Shown: one piece after another, positions 35,839-47,867 of the stretch
Numbering within the stretch: the stretch's first letter is position 1
How the letters are laid out: every line of letters starts with the position of its first letter
From: Beverwykella pulmonaria
Lineage: Eukaryota; Ascomycota; Dothideomycetes; Pleosporales; Melanommataceae
Direction: 5' to 3'
Length of the DNA: 64,000 nucleotides
Assembly (NCBI GenBank): GCA_001599595.1
Contig: BCHH01000003.1
Location: 2,168,263-2,232,262, forward strand
The notes under the pieces: generated by a model
Told to the model about the DNA's origin: nothing
The model's database searches: none
What the model saw: only the letters and a program-made list of their open reading frames with translations
Position numbers and translations under genes: made by a program

Positions 35839-38800
35839 GGCCATACCCCATTTGGGTACAGTTGCATGACACACCTAAGCACGGGACGTGCACATTTACC
35901 GTTGATAGAATACAAAGATCATCACATCGCCAACATATTTGGGCTGCTACCTATGCACACGAACATCTCGAGTCTTGTTTATTGATGGGGCGACTGGACT
36001 GCGAAGGAACAAATTTTCGGGAATGTAATCACGCGAGGCTGGAAGGCTTCCAACACATCTTATTAACAGCACGTAAAGTAATGATATACAACTGTATACC
36101 ACTTCTTCTCACATGCTTTCACTGCCAAAGCTCACTGAAAACAAGAGAATGTCGTATAGGAATACATCAACATATGTATTAGAGGGCTCGAAACATGAGG
36201 CACAGACGCTCAAGGCTTGGACATTGTCGAGGCTTTCAGCTGGGTGAGTAATACCACCGTACGAACTATATGTGAGACATAATACTCACTTCGTAATTCC
36301 ACCCCTGCAGATCACATTCAACATCATCGGTGAGCTAGCGTTTCGAGAAGCGTTGGATGCGTGCAAGATAGGACGGTCGCATCCATGGTGACCACTGTCA
36401 TGAACACCGTTCGCGAGCAAGACTTGTTATCACTTCAGCAGGAGATACCCTGGCTGGTTTTGCTACTCCCTTTCATTGTGCCCGTAGACCTGTAGCTTCA
36501 ACGCTCTAATGTCTACTTAGCCGTGATATTCTTGCTATGTACTTTGTTATAGTTGCGATACAAGTGGGGCGTTGCGTTATGGAAGACACAATTCTAGCAC
36601 TGGACAGGGAGTGATACTTGCAGACAAAGAAGCATGTGCCCTGGTCTGGTCAACGCTAGAGGATATCAATGTTAGTATGGAGTATTATGAGCTAAATGCA
36701 GAAGGCACTTTGCCCCCGCCCGCTAGTAGGGAGGACGGCCGATCTGCACCGCCTTGACTGACTTTTTTGGCCCAAAAATGAAGAGTGATGTGATCAGCTC
36801 CAAAAGTGGTGTAGGGTGGGGAGAGTACAAAAGAGGTCACTCATTTCGGGGCGGATCTTCTGGGCAACATAACAGGTTCTGCGAAAGCTGGAACAAGACT
36901 GTTTTGAGGTGGAGATTACCTTTTTAAGTTAGCGCCTAACGACCATGTCTTCAGTGTAGTCACGCAGCCTCGTAGACGTAATCGTCGCACATGGCCTTCC
37001 ACCGCGACTATCTAGTCTACATGGAGTGTTCGCAGTTCAAAACATCCCGTAGCAACATCTGCGTGAACGTTTAGCAGAGGTCGCATTCAAATGGGAACCT
37101 GAGGTTGAGAATGACGAACGCATTTGATCCAGGGACTTTAGATTGGCTGCGCTTCTGCCACATTTTTAGCCATACCTATCGCCAACACGAATCGATCACT
37201 CACGCGCAAAGTGTTACGTATCAACGAGTTCGGCTACCAAGGTTGACATGAATTTATGCGGGGAGCACGCAATCGTTATACCCCGAACATGGTTCATAGT
37301 CTGACTCGTGCATTACAGTATCGCGCTTGGTTTGAAAATGTGCTCCTAGAGGATAAACCCTTCTGGAGCCAATGTTATTTTGCGTTGTTCAGAAGGATCG
37401 ATTCGTTACAAATGGAAAAATACAGAGAAAATCTTAATGAATAAGATGTGCTTCTGCTCCCGTATCGGCAACACACTATCTTAGTCCTAGAGTTCCTTTA
37501 TATGTTGTGCATTAGACGATAACTGGCACTTCTCGCACATGGCCAAGCCCAAGTCCGTGTATATCTCCCATGCAACAGTGATGCGCAGGGCCATTGAAGG
37601 GTATCATAACGTCGCGGGACAAATTTGAGAGTTGTTCGTTAGATTGCCTTTATTCTAGATGCAGATTGGAGGTGCTCGATCAAGGTTTTAGCCTACGAAT
37701 TGGCTCGCGCTACATGGCCGCGGAGAACGCCGAGATGGGTTTCATCGCTTTTTTATATCGACATCCGGGACGAAGGGAATGTGACTAGATTGAAGGAAGG
37801 GAAACGAACTTTGATTATATGGCTGTGGTGAAAATGACCAGTGGATTATCTCGGATGAATTGCTGCAGTGTAGCAACGTTCTTTTCAGCATGGACCGCGC
37901 GGAGACATATCGTAGGATGTAGGGCATATGAATGTTTTGGAGGGTAAAGGGAGAATTGACTTTAATCACCTTTATACTGACTGAAGGTCGATGATAGTAA
38001 CGGTTACAGATCGCATGCGAAATCAACCCTAGCGTCCACAGCGTGTACATTCTAAAAAGGGTTAAGTACTGCCAGAGACCAATAAGAAACTAACCACCAA
38101 CTTCATCGTACCGACTTACAACGCGCTACTCCATTCCTTTTGTCTGCACGAATTTTCTTGGGCGCTGCCTTAGTAGCAGTCTTTGATCGCGTTGCTGCCG
38201 CTGGCGGGTCTTCTACTGGACCATATTGCTTGAAAATAGGACTCCTACAACAATATTTAGGACGTTGTGGTTGACGATTCCGACGCGATCATGCGGAAAT
38301 TCACAAGATTGGGTGGTTGGCAGGGAAATCTGGGGAGCTTATTTCGATGCAAGGCACAGACCAACTAAATCTCTCCTGTGACAGCGATAAAATCTCCGCG
38401 AACCTGCAGCCTGCTAATAACCTGGCTCTGGGAACAAGCAACGTCGGGTGTGGCTATAACTGCTGAGACATGATGATCGTTGGATGAATTTAGATTAACA
38501 TGTTGTATCTCAATCATGCTCCCTCTATTATATTTGCCCGACAACTGGTCTGACCTCAAGTCGTGGCTACTGGTCCCAACAGCAACAAGAACAATAGCGC
38601 GATATGCCGCCTCCTATTTCTTTAGAAAGCGCGTATTTGTGGCCGTGTTCCTTTCTCTTCAGTCGTTGCAGGTATAGTGATCTCGACGTTGTATGATGGG
38701 CGACGATCGTAGGTCAACATGGTACAGGAACTCGGAATGGGGTATGTATATTATGTGCATCCTATTTCTATTTTCTGTAAGTTTATAGCCATGACAATGA

Positions 38801-39367
38801 GTGAGTATATGAAGAGTATGTAGGAGAACACCACCGCTCGCGAGACGCCGTTGTTGTCAACCCTCATCTTCGTGCCCAAACCACCTGGCCGATGCCATCT
38901 CTCATAGTATACACGTAGGTAGGCTTGTCGATGCTATCGCTCGTCATCTATAATGATAGAGAAGGCCCAGGAGTAGTGTCTGGAATCCAGAGAAGTGCGT
39001 GCTGGATGGTAGGTCGCTCAATGTTTGATCGGACAAGTGAGCAGGCAGCCGGCGCCATAAGCGGTGCGATGGCTAAGGCGAGGAAGGCAAAATTAGTACG
39101 GGAGCCAGAAACAAAAGAACTTTTGCAGGATGGAGAGTGGTCAACGGAAGCTGTGGGCGTGAACAGAAAGGAGTGAGCGAAAAGCGTGGTTGTGAAAATA
39201 GCGGCTGCTGCGCGGGAAAGTCTGAGCGCCCGGCAACTCCCGTCCCATGTTGAATAGCCAAATGGCCCTTATTCCTTCTACAAGGATGACACCACTGTAG
39301 ATGCTTTCTTTTTTTCATGTGTCGGGTGTCTCTTCGAGACTCTAGGTGCTTTCTTGACTCTGTTGCC
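35839..39367. other. 3.5 kb gene-poor stretch
   Basis: No gene could be supported. Short frames at 36572-36757, 37256-37444 and 37594-37788 have no recognisable motifs. One copy of a dispersed repeat lies at 38177-38292. AT content is higher than in the flanking genes. Confidence 0.5.
38177..38292 (-). repeat. Dispersed repeat, copy 1
   Basis: It begins with 19 bases (CAGTCTTTGATCGCGTTGC on +) that recur exactly at 52014-52032. The end farther from that block shares GACGCGATCAT with the other copy. On the minus strand both copies start ATGATCGCGTC, then a TTGTAGGA stretch, then codons for ATRSKT. In this copy the reading goes on as ATKAAPKKIRADKRNG, which looks protein-like. This is probably a relic of a duplicated gene or transposon. 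Confidence 0.5.
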
Positions 39368-40313
39368 CTAGGAACGCTGGTCGGGCTGTGTGGGGTGCTT
39401 GGTGCGCTTCCCACGCGAGAAAAGGCCACTCCCAGCTGTCTTGCTCCCGGGCTCCTTCTTCTTCTTCTTCTTCTTGGGTTTCTCTGCCTTCGATAAGCAC
39501 TTGAAGCGCCTGGAATGATGTCCAATCTAGAAGAAACATACCCACTGGCGGGGGGAAATTGGTGGTGGGTTGAGAGCTGCGTGGCATCGCAAGGCACATT
39601 GAATTCTGTGCCGATGCTAGGTAATTGTGTTGGCCTTTCAATGAAGGTAGAGGTGTGCTCGTTCACGCGGCCGATCTCGAGGTTGGAGTGGGATGTAGCG
39701 CAACGGAGGAAAGCGGCAGCTGTCGGAGGAGCAGATTCTCCAAGTGTATGAGGAGGCGAGTCACGGAGGGAGAGAATAGCCCCATGCGCCCCGCTTGGGC
39801 ACCCTCCTCATAGAGTAGAGGTGTGCCTAGCTTAACACATTTTCTTCACCCAGTTGTCCTCTCATCCTTCTTGAAAGCGGGTGGCATGGACACAGAGAGT
39901 GTCTCCACAACTGGTGAAGCATCCAGCGCATCCTCATCGTAGAGTTTAGGCAAGGCTTATTCTCCTCTACCTACTGAGTATATTCAGCAACAGAATTCGA
40001 GCATCGCCTTGCATAAGTCGATCGTAGGTGGCGGCAACCGGTTAGCTGCAGGGGCCAGTATGTGGGCGGATCTTGGGCCAATGTCGTTCTTCTACCTGGA
40101 AGCCATGACCATGAAACCGGTGAGTAGCTTCGGAAGATCGCACAACGTCCTCTCAAGGAACACATCGCCTAGACTATAATGAACGACGCTTCCGGTATCC
40201 GCTCGCGGCATCCGAATCCATGTGCTGGTTGGTGGCGGTATGGATTCAGAGAAACGGTCTCAGAAGATGGACTTTGCTCGCAACGACTGGTCGTCGTTCA
40301 CTTGAATTTGCAT
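39368..40313 (-). pseudogene. Decayed gene of unknown family, stops explained by C-to-T change
   Basis: From ATG 40313 one minus-strand frame reads like protein over about 470 nt (segments YSLGDVFLERTLCDLPKLL, RLPPPTIDLCKAMLEFCC, YDEDALDASPVVETLSVS) but carries TGA, TAG, TGA, TAA and TGA. Each could come from CGA, CAG or CAA by C-to-T. A second frame at about 39540-39790 continues with SNLEIGRVNEHTSTFIERP. A third (39368-39509) ends in a Lys-rich tail (KPKKKKKKKE then KRTKHPTQPDQRS) with a stop at 39368. The step between the last two would need a 32 nt intron, too short, so a frameshift is likelier. Real introns could remove some of the stops, for example one with a GTGAAG donor near 39850. 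It lies just downstream of, and on the same strand as, the DUF6594-like gene. The family is unknown. Confidence 0.35.
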
Positions 40314-40455
40314 CGAAACGGTTGCGCTAGAAAGAGGGTTAGCGCGAATTTTATCGGCACGTGATGAGTCTGCAGGCAAAGCGGGAGGACCAAAATCTTA
40401 TTTTAACGACAAACTGAAATAAAGAAAGGAGAACAGGATTCCACATGCGAAATTC

Positions 40456-41498
40456 TCAGTTACGCTTCGATCCGTAGCTGCTCGTCGCAATGAATACCAC
40501 CATTACAGCCCAGTATCTGGACAATCATTAGCGTTACATCTACAAGAGAGCTTGAAAAAGAAGAGAAACTATACGCACCCTACGTTCAGGGTGAACAATC
40601 CCCTTGCCTCCTTGCTGAGGAAAACGGCGGCATAGGGAAAGACGACACTGAAGAAGCTTGTTGCGATGATGAGGTCTCTCACAGAATTGAGATTAGACAG
40701 CAACACCACCGAACAGGCGAGGCAGAGCACGGAGATCATGCACTCCACAGCAGTGACGACAACCTCAAGCGTTCGTCCGCTGAACCCCTGTGGCTCCAGT
40801 CCCGGGTCACGTTTCAATACCCTGTGGAAGAAATTCCGGCATCGAACATAGACGTGGGTATTGAGCGGGCGAAGGAGTCTTTGGAGGATCAGATTGCGTA
40901 AGAAGTCGTCTTCGCACTCTCGAACTGCTGCGAGGGCTGCTGTGACGGGGTCACCGTAGGAGCCATACAGGGCCAACGATTGTCCACTTGGCGCTCGATC
41001 CTTGCCGTGAGTATGAGGGCGGAACATATTGTCCATGAAATACTGAGAGGCAACGGGCGCCTGTGCGGCACGGCGATCTTCGTCGTATATCCTGCCTGAA
41101 AGGGTCAGCGAAGAACAAGAGCTTGATCGAAAGGACAAGCGCTTACTAACTCGTTCTAAAACTATGTCCACTTCGTCCATAATTCCTTCATATCTCTTCC
41201 AAGTCCCTTCTGAGTTGAGGTCGACTTTCCCCAGCTCTATTTCGCTCATAAGCCCGTCATATGCGCTCTCAACGTCACCTACCCGAGACTCGGCCCTCGC
41301 TGCTCTTATCGCTCTGAGCCTCAAAAACCGCTGCCTAATGTCTCCCTCGGGGCGGTTGTTCTTGCCGATGTCTTCAAAAAGTTTGCGATGAGCGAAGAGC
41401 GTAAGCATTTCATCCTTTGGATTATGGAGAATCGAAATCTCGGAGCTGGGTACCGGCGCTGGTTGGTTGCTGCGGGGTGAACTGTGCGCCATCCTCAT
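40456..41498 (-). CDS. DUF6594-like membrane protein
   Basis: Three exons, 41147..41498, 40579..41095 and 40456..40516, give 309 residues. The first intron (41096..41146) has no stop and is a multiple of three, but its GTAAGC donor, GCTGAC branch and TTTCAG acceptor are strong. The second (GTGCGT donor at 40578) leads to a last exon that completes the third hydrophobic segment (YWAVMVVFIATSS). The N-terminal half is charged and helical, and the C-terminus has three membrane-type segments starting after GFSGRTLEVVV. This is the plan of the fungus-specific DUF6594 family, whose function is unknown. ATG 41498 is the first ATG of the frame; another at 41492 is possible. Confidence 0.7.
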
Positions 41499-44400
41499 GC
41501 GGCTCAAAGAGCAAGAAAGAATTAACGAAAGCGCAAAGTCCAAGTCAGAACTCCTTGTTTAGTTCAGAAAACGGGACGGAAAGCATGAGCTCGATGATAC
41601 TTATATTCCCACATGACAGTTCCCAATGGCTCTCGTTGAGCCTCTCACCGACTGTTCTACATCTCGCTCTGGCCTCATTCACGACTGAGAATGCCTAATC
41701 TCAAAGGCAACAAGGTCGCACGGCTTGTAGAAGAAGCCAATTGTAACGCAACAGTATGCAAACTTGCATGTTGTTGGCGATTGAACTGTGAGAGTGGTGT
41801 GTTTGCTGCAGTCTCTTGGTAACGACAGCAACGCCATGGCCGACTGCATCCAATATGGCAATCGAATCATCGAGGGACCCATCCTTATAGCTTCACCGGT
41901 CATGCCCCTCGTGGCATGCTGGTCTGGGTGGTGCAGAAGGGACGTTTGTGACATGGCTGTCTAGCCCGACCATGGACAGCCATTACAGCTTGCGAACGCC
42001 CATCAATCCATCATCACTGGTACGTCCTTCGTTGCGGCACAGCCCTGCAAGGCTGCATCATTGTATGCATGTGGAAGACGGCTGCAGTGATGGGAACGGC
42101 CACGTTGATCGTGGAGGACCAGCGTGGTGACGGTTCGAGGAACGCCTAAACGGGGAACACGATCGCTCGGCGAGGAGCACGGCGCGGGCCGTTCGACTCA
42201 AAATGGGAGATGGCATAAGCCTCATAGTGTTAGAGGTGTGGTGTCGGTGATGGCGAGCGAGAATGACGGTCAAAAGAGTTAGGGATGGGGTGTAACAGAG
42301 GCGAGACTAATGCGACCGTTGAGCTGCCAGGCCAGTCAAGCGCTAAGTTACCTTCGTGCTACAGTTCAACGACACGACAACTCTATTTCATCCACATAAA
42401 TCTTTGTCTTGTGTCTCTCTCTTGTGTCTCTCTCTTGTGTCTCTCTCTTCTGCAGGGCCAGTCATCGATATCCGCACCTTCTCGATCACTGAAAGCGTTA
42501 TCCACTCTTGCGGCATACACTCACCCTTGGAGGGCCATAACACGATTGCAGTTCGCGCAAGCCAGCAGCCTTGTTTATTAGTCATAGCCGAGTTGGGTCT
42601 GCCTTCGCAGAAGTGCATCAAGCAATATACGCGCAGTATTGACATTGGCAGCCACAGAGGGAGCGCCGTCGAAATATACTGAAGACGTGCAGCTCAGCTC
42701 CGGCAGAGCCATTCACGGCCGCAGTAAAAGAGAGATTACTTCGAAAGTCTTGTTGTACAATCTTTACAGGTTCGGATCTTGCCATAACTGCTTCGTGTTC
42801 GCATTTGCAGCCACTGGAAGGCAGACAACGGACATGCACTCTGACTTGCAGTTTCTCAATTCGATGGAGCCACTCACAGCTGCAGGTCAACAGCCCTCTT
42901 CGTAGTGGTTGCACACCATTCAATTACGGGACCGCTCAACGCGTGCTCACGGGGTCTTTTGCAGGGGCCCAACAGTGCCGCAGCCCGGGTGCTTTGGAAT
43001 GACAACGAGACCACCTTTCTGAGGAACGATAGCAGCCAATCTTTCTTTCTCCTAGTATCCCATTCGTTACAAACGGCTCCAATGGGCGTCGAGAAAAGAT
43101 TTGAGCTGCGTTCCCATCAGTTAAGGAGCGAGGCTGATATCGTGGTCTTACGCACTGCTGTTGAGAAAGAACGCCCTTATTCCACAAAAACCGTCAATAG
43201 TCACGATTATATGCTCGGGTGAGGCATTAGAATGTATTTTAACGTTGAAGCAGACTTTAAGGTCTTTTTCTGAGGTACTGAAAGTCACTGCCAGCTGCTG
43301 AGGCATGGCTCCGAGTATTCTGGGAAAAGGGGCCAGCCTTCCACCCAGATTGCCAACACGCATCCTACACCGCCAATTCCACTACTTTAAGGGTGGCACA
43401 CTTGTTCTATTTCCGTAGGTCTCTGAGGAGCCTTGGGGAACGAAAGGCTCCTTTCAAAGGGACTTAGGCAAACATTGAGAGGGAAGCTCGCAGGTGGCAA
43501 AAAAACAAACCAGCCTTTCCCACTGCTAACTCACGCTACCCCCAGCTGTCTAATTTTACTACATATCAGACTGCCAATTTTTCATTCCATGATCTGGCTA
43601 CAAGTTTAGAGATGACTGAAGATGGCTGCGACATGAATAGCTCCTTCAAAAGTACTGAGGCCCACGGTCAATTACCTGGAGCGATTTCCGGCATCACCTT
43701 CAGAAAAAAGGGAGGCTATCTTTTCGGAATGTTAACTAACCCTGCACCCCGCTTCATTTTTTACACTCAAGCCATCTCTATAGTTTCCTCCCAAGGCCTA
43801 CTCACATACTTTAGGTATGAGCGAACACTATGCAACACGATAGCCCCCACCATTGACCGGTAGCTCTCCCTGTTCAAAGCGTTCTCATAGCTTCATGCAG
43901 CATTTTTGTACCCCCATGGCATCCTTGAGTCATCACTTCCACTAATAATAGATTAGGCAGATATTGACCTCTAGGTGTTGTAATTGAGCACCTTACAGCT
44001 TGGTACGATGCCTCGCAGCCCTCCAAAGAGGAACTACATATCTGGTGACAACTCATTCGCAAATTTCAAGCAGCAACATATCGAGAGGTTACACCCGTAT
44101 TGACTGAACAGACATTGACCATTGTGTAGGCTTCCATTTGAGCCACAAAAGCATGGCACGGCGCCTCGAGATCACTCAAATCATAACTGCGTACATTTAG
44201 CCCAACTACGATATATATCGAGGCAGACTGATGCAGACCAGGCCCCATTATCCGGTGAGTATACCGGAGGGTGGAGCCTCTCTCCCTTGTGAATACACAG
44301 GCACCTACAACTGATCCTCATGGGCTCTGCTCAAGCATGAGCATCACGCCAGCCGAAAGCTCGCAAGTTCTCACCCTACCCCCTACTCTCTCAGGCTCTT

Positions 44401-45423
44401 TAGTGCGTTCCACGAGTCTGTGTATGATCGTTATGGTTTACCTTGTTGTAGACTTTTCAAGCCCCTCTCGTGACCTCTTTCATCGTCATGGCGCAAACAG
44501 CACGTTGCTCACTAAGGCAATACCAGACCAACTACCACCAATGTCCCACACGGCCTATGGGCATTCGCCAATTTTTCACTATTTGCTAGAGCACCACCAC
44601 CCTACCACCTAGTCTTACTTTCTCACATTCCCTTTCGACAGTATATACATGCATCATTTTCCCCACGACGACTAGATATTGGCCCTTTCTTTCCGTCACT
44701 CAGTCTAGCCAAGCCCATCATCTTGACGAATCTTAGGGATCAAAGACTGAATGGTTTCAATTCCATTCCGTCCTTTTCATTCTCCTCCCATCCGCTACCA
44801 CTGTCTGCAACATCCAGATATGCAATTTTTCTCCTCATTTTACGGTCATACCTCCCAATGCTCTTCTTTTTCTCTCTCGCTTCGAGAAAATCACTGCCAT
44901 TCTGTTTACTTTCTTCTCCAAAGAGGTGCTCCATGTTTTGCGTTCCGGATATGATCAGGTGCACCACTTGATTCCAGACGCATTGGTGAGACGAGTTAGC
45001 ACCGCCAGATCGCCTGCCCTAGTGCAAAAGCAAACAAAGCGCGGATATCACGACATTAAGCCTCGGCGCCTACCGCGGCACCAGACCCTATTGGGCAGGT
45101 GGGCCTTTCCTTCCTCTCTTATCTCGCGCCCCCAGGCCATGACCTGCCTATAACCAACGCCATCACCCGCCATCAGTTTCTCAGCTTCCCAAGCGCCAGA
45201 TTCGTAAATTAACATGTCGCATTCAAGTCCAACCAGCTTCTCGAAACAGCGTGTGCGACAAGATACCGAGTCAATCTACTATACGAAGATCACAGCACAT
45301 ACTAGGAAGGAAAGTGAACCGCCATGGCGCCGACGCGGGGGTTCTGCGAATATAGAGGCTTGGTTCGCTGATTGATTTCTTGAACTGTCTCAATTCTTCG
45401 TCCCTGAAAATCGGTCCTCCATA
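41499..45423. other. 3.9 kb gene-poor stretch
   Basis: No gene could be supported. Frames of 60-113 codons occur on both strands without motifs, signal peptides followed by mature protein, or splice partners. It contains a 13-bp tandem repeat (42408-42446). The last 250 bp should hold the carboxypeptidase promoter. Confidence 0.5.
42408..42446 (+). repeat. Three perfect 13-bp tandem units
   Basis: CTTGTGTCTCTCT is repeated three times without mismatch, then breaks down into CTTC. A short microsatellite in non-coding sequence. Confidence 0.9.
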
Positions 45424-46740
45424 ATGAAGTTCTCACTAACCGCCATCGCGCTGCCCCTCCTCTCAAGTGCCTGTCTCCTCCCTGAAGAGCGCGAAGGCCT
45501 CCCCAGGAAACTCCATCGCCGACAAACTAGCAACGGCATCGCCATCGGAACCGGAGACCGATTCAGCGCCGGCACCATTGCACCGCGAGGCTTGGGAACG
45601 CAAACCACAACTCTAACGACGCTTCTGAACGTCCAAGAGATTGCTAGTGGACTGAAAGGTCTCGCGAGCGTGTACAACCTCTCCACCTTCACAGCGCCAT
45701 ACACCACCTATAACGGTGCCTCCATTTCTGGCGCCAAAGTTGGAGGAACTGGAACTTGCAATAATGCGTACCGCGTGTACCTCAATTCTGCGATTCATGC
45801 GCGCGAGCGGGGAGCCTCCGATGGGCTACTCTTCTTTATCGGAGATCTTCTTTATGCCAATAAGAATAATGTTGGCTTGAAATATGGTTCCAAATCGTAC
45901 ACCAATGCGCAGGTGAAGACCGCCCTCTCGTCCGGAATTGTCTTCGTGCCGCTGAGCAATCCGGATGGCGTCGCCTACGACCAGTCGTCCAACAGCTGCT
46001 GGCGCAAGAACCGCAACCCGGCCTCTTCTACAGGCTCATCCTCGATTGGCGTTGACCTAAACCGGAACTTCGACTTCCTTTGGGATTTCACCAAGCTCTT
46101 TGCCGCAAGCGCGCGGTCGAGCGTTGCGTCCACCAGCCCATCCTCTGAGACTTTCCACGGCACTGCCGCATTCTCTGAGCCCGAGACGAAAAGCATCAAG
46201 TGGGTTATGGACACCTTCTCTAAGGTCCGCTGGTTCATCGACCTGCACTCCTACGCCGGGGACGTGCTGTACAGCTGGGGCTCCGACACAAATCAGCTGA
46301 AATACCCGACCATGAACTTCCGAAACAGCACATACAACAGCGTCAGAGGTGTACTGACAGATACGCCCGGCACCGGCGGCGCATATGGAGAGTACACGCC
46401 CACAGCTGAAAACACAGATAACATCAACGCCGCTAAACGCATCGGGAGCGCAATGAGCACCGCCGGCGGCCGGAGCTACACCGTGATGCCGGCAGCAGAC
46501 CTCTACCCTACCTCGGGCGCCAGCGACGACTACTCATACTCGCGCCACTTCGCCGATACGTCCAAGAACCTCATCCACGGCTACACAATCGAGTTTGGTT
46601 TTGGGAACTCGGCGGCGAGCTGTGCATTCTATCCTACGCAGGCTCAGCACCAGAAGAATATACAGGAGATTGGGGCCGGGTTCATGGAGATGCTGTTGGC
46701 AGCGGTGGAGATAGGTCTTGGAGATCCTGTGGCTTGCTAG
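45424..46740 (+). CDS. Secreted M14 zinc carboxypeptidase
   Basis: Single exon, 438 residues. A signal peptide (MKFSLTAIALPLLSSA) is followed by a basic propeptide-like stretch with a possible Kex2-type site (KLHRRQ at about 29-34). Zinc ligands of the M14 family are visible: His125 and Glu128 in IHARE, and His275 in DLHSYAG. The catalytic Glu is Glu390 in YTIEFGFG, and substrate-binding residues fall in CWRKNRN (Arg194) and DLNRNF (Asn213-Arg214). A Tyr pair at 370-372 (DYSYSR) fits the Tyr248 position of carboxypeptidase A. It should remove C-terminal residues from extracellular peptides. It is isolated in gene-poor sequence. The ending GDPVAC adds an odd C-terminal Cys. Confidence 0.9.
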   Translation: MKFSLTAIALPLLSSACLLPEEREGLPRKLHRRQTSNGIAIGTGDRFSAGTIAPRGLGTQTTTLTTLLNVQEIASGLKGLASVYNLSTFTAPYTTYNGASISGAKVGGTGTCNNAYRVYLNSAIHARERGASDGLLFFIGDLLYANKNNVGLKYGSKSYTNAQVKTALSSGIVFVPLSNPDGVAYDQSSNSCWRKNRNPASSTGSSSIGVDLNRNFDFLWDFTKLFAASARSSVASTSPSSETFHGTAAFSEPETKSIKWVMDTFSKVRWFIDLHSYAGDVLYSWGSDTNQLKYPTMNFRNSTYNSVRGVLTDTPGTGGAYGEYTPTAENTDNINAAKRIGSAMSTAGGRSYTVMPAADLYPTSGASDDYSYSRHFADTSKNLIHGYTIEFGFGNSAASCAFYPTQAQHQKNIQEIGAGFMEMLLAAVEIGLGDPVAC

Positions 46741-47867
46741 ACGTCGGAGGATACTAGTGAATAGAGAGAATGGATATAAGCAGGTCTTGAAAAAGAAATC
46801 CTGTTTGCGCTATATGCTTCATGAGTATAAAGTGCAACTCGTCGATGAGAAAGTCGACGTTTGTTTTGCATGGTCGATCGTCATCCTACCGGGGTACAAA
46901 AAAAATTGGCCGAAACATTCGGCACGCTTCGAGTTATTAATATATTGTCGGTACTTGAAAGCCATGAGGGAACATATACCGATATGTGTAATCTTAGCAA
47001 ACTTAGAGTTGCCCTTCATCCTCTTCCGTTTCGGAGTCGGCCCGAAGACAGCCTACGACTACATACAAAATCATCCTCCTGGAACGCAGCGCAGTCGCAA
47101 CCCCAGAGACAACTGTCCAGATGCGGCAGACCTTGACTCCGGCTTCCTCGATGCTCGGGGGCGAGAAGATGAAGTGAAGGAAAATGCCGTGAGATGTGAC
47201 AGGATCAAGGGGTACATAAACCTACCTGATCCAGATGCCCCGCCCAGCGCCGACAAGCTTCCGTATCATGCCAGCGTGGAGAAGTGAACCACTAGCACTT
47301 GGCCAGCTCGATGCCCCTCTGTGGACACGACCAGTCTTGATAAAAGCTTGATAGAAGCTTGAGACGGAACGTTGGCGAGCGCCCATTGACGCGTTTCGTT
47401 GGGGCTAGTGCGCACGGACAATTGTACCCAACCTCTTCACTAGTCCCCATTACTCCGTTTCACTCGCCTATGCCATTACATCACGCGAGATAAAGTGCCT
47501 TGAAGACAACAAAAACATCAAACAAAAGAAGGAACACGGTGCCAAGCCAGCACAGAGCGATCGCCGCTTCGCGTGCACTTTCCTGAGGCACTTGGATGCT
47601 GCCAAGTATTGGTTGAAACCACCTCGGGCCGTATCTGAAACGGCTCCAAGCCAGAAAAATCGGGCTAGATCGCTGCCAACCCCAGAAGTTGAATCAGTAT
47701 ATGGGTCTACACAAGCAGTGCAAGCCCGGTACAAGCAGCGCAAGCCCGTTGCCAAGTGTGCGAAAAGCATCACTCAAACGCCAAGAATAGTCTGCTGAAA
47801 CTGGTCCCCTTGAGCTGCTCAAGATATAACTTGATGTGATGTGCCTGTCGAATATGGAGACTTGTAC
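46741..47867. other. Intergenic region
   Basis: 1.1 kb between the carboxypeptidase stop and the BTB gene. It contains a doubtful small minus-strand gene (47003-47269) and small repeated bits near 47340 (AAGCTTGATA) and 47720 (CAAGCCCG). The + frame 46718-47287 overlaps the carboxypeptidase end and is not supported. Confidence 0.4.
47003..47269 (-). other. Possible small gene or remnant
   Basis: From ATG 47269 the minus strand is open for 88 codons except for a TAG at codon 16. The reading ends with SETEEDEGQL and a stop at 47003 and contains EEAGVKVCRIWTVVSGVAT. The TAG could be a C-to-T change of CAG, or could lie in an intron (a GTAGGT donor sits exactly there), which would give a protein of about 67 residues. 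No family is recognised. Confidence 0.2.

Noticed and set aside
46718..47287. 189-codon + strand ORF after the carboxypeptidase
   Set aside because: It starts inside the carboxypeptidase gene at a non-preferred frame and shows no domain; the opposite strand reads slightly better.
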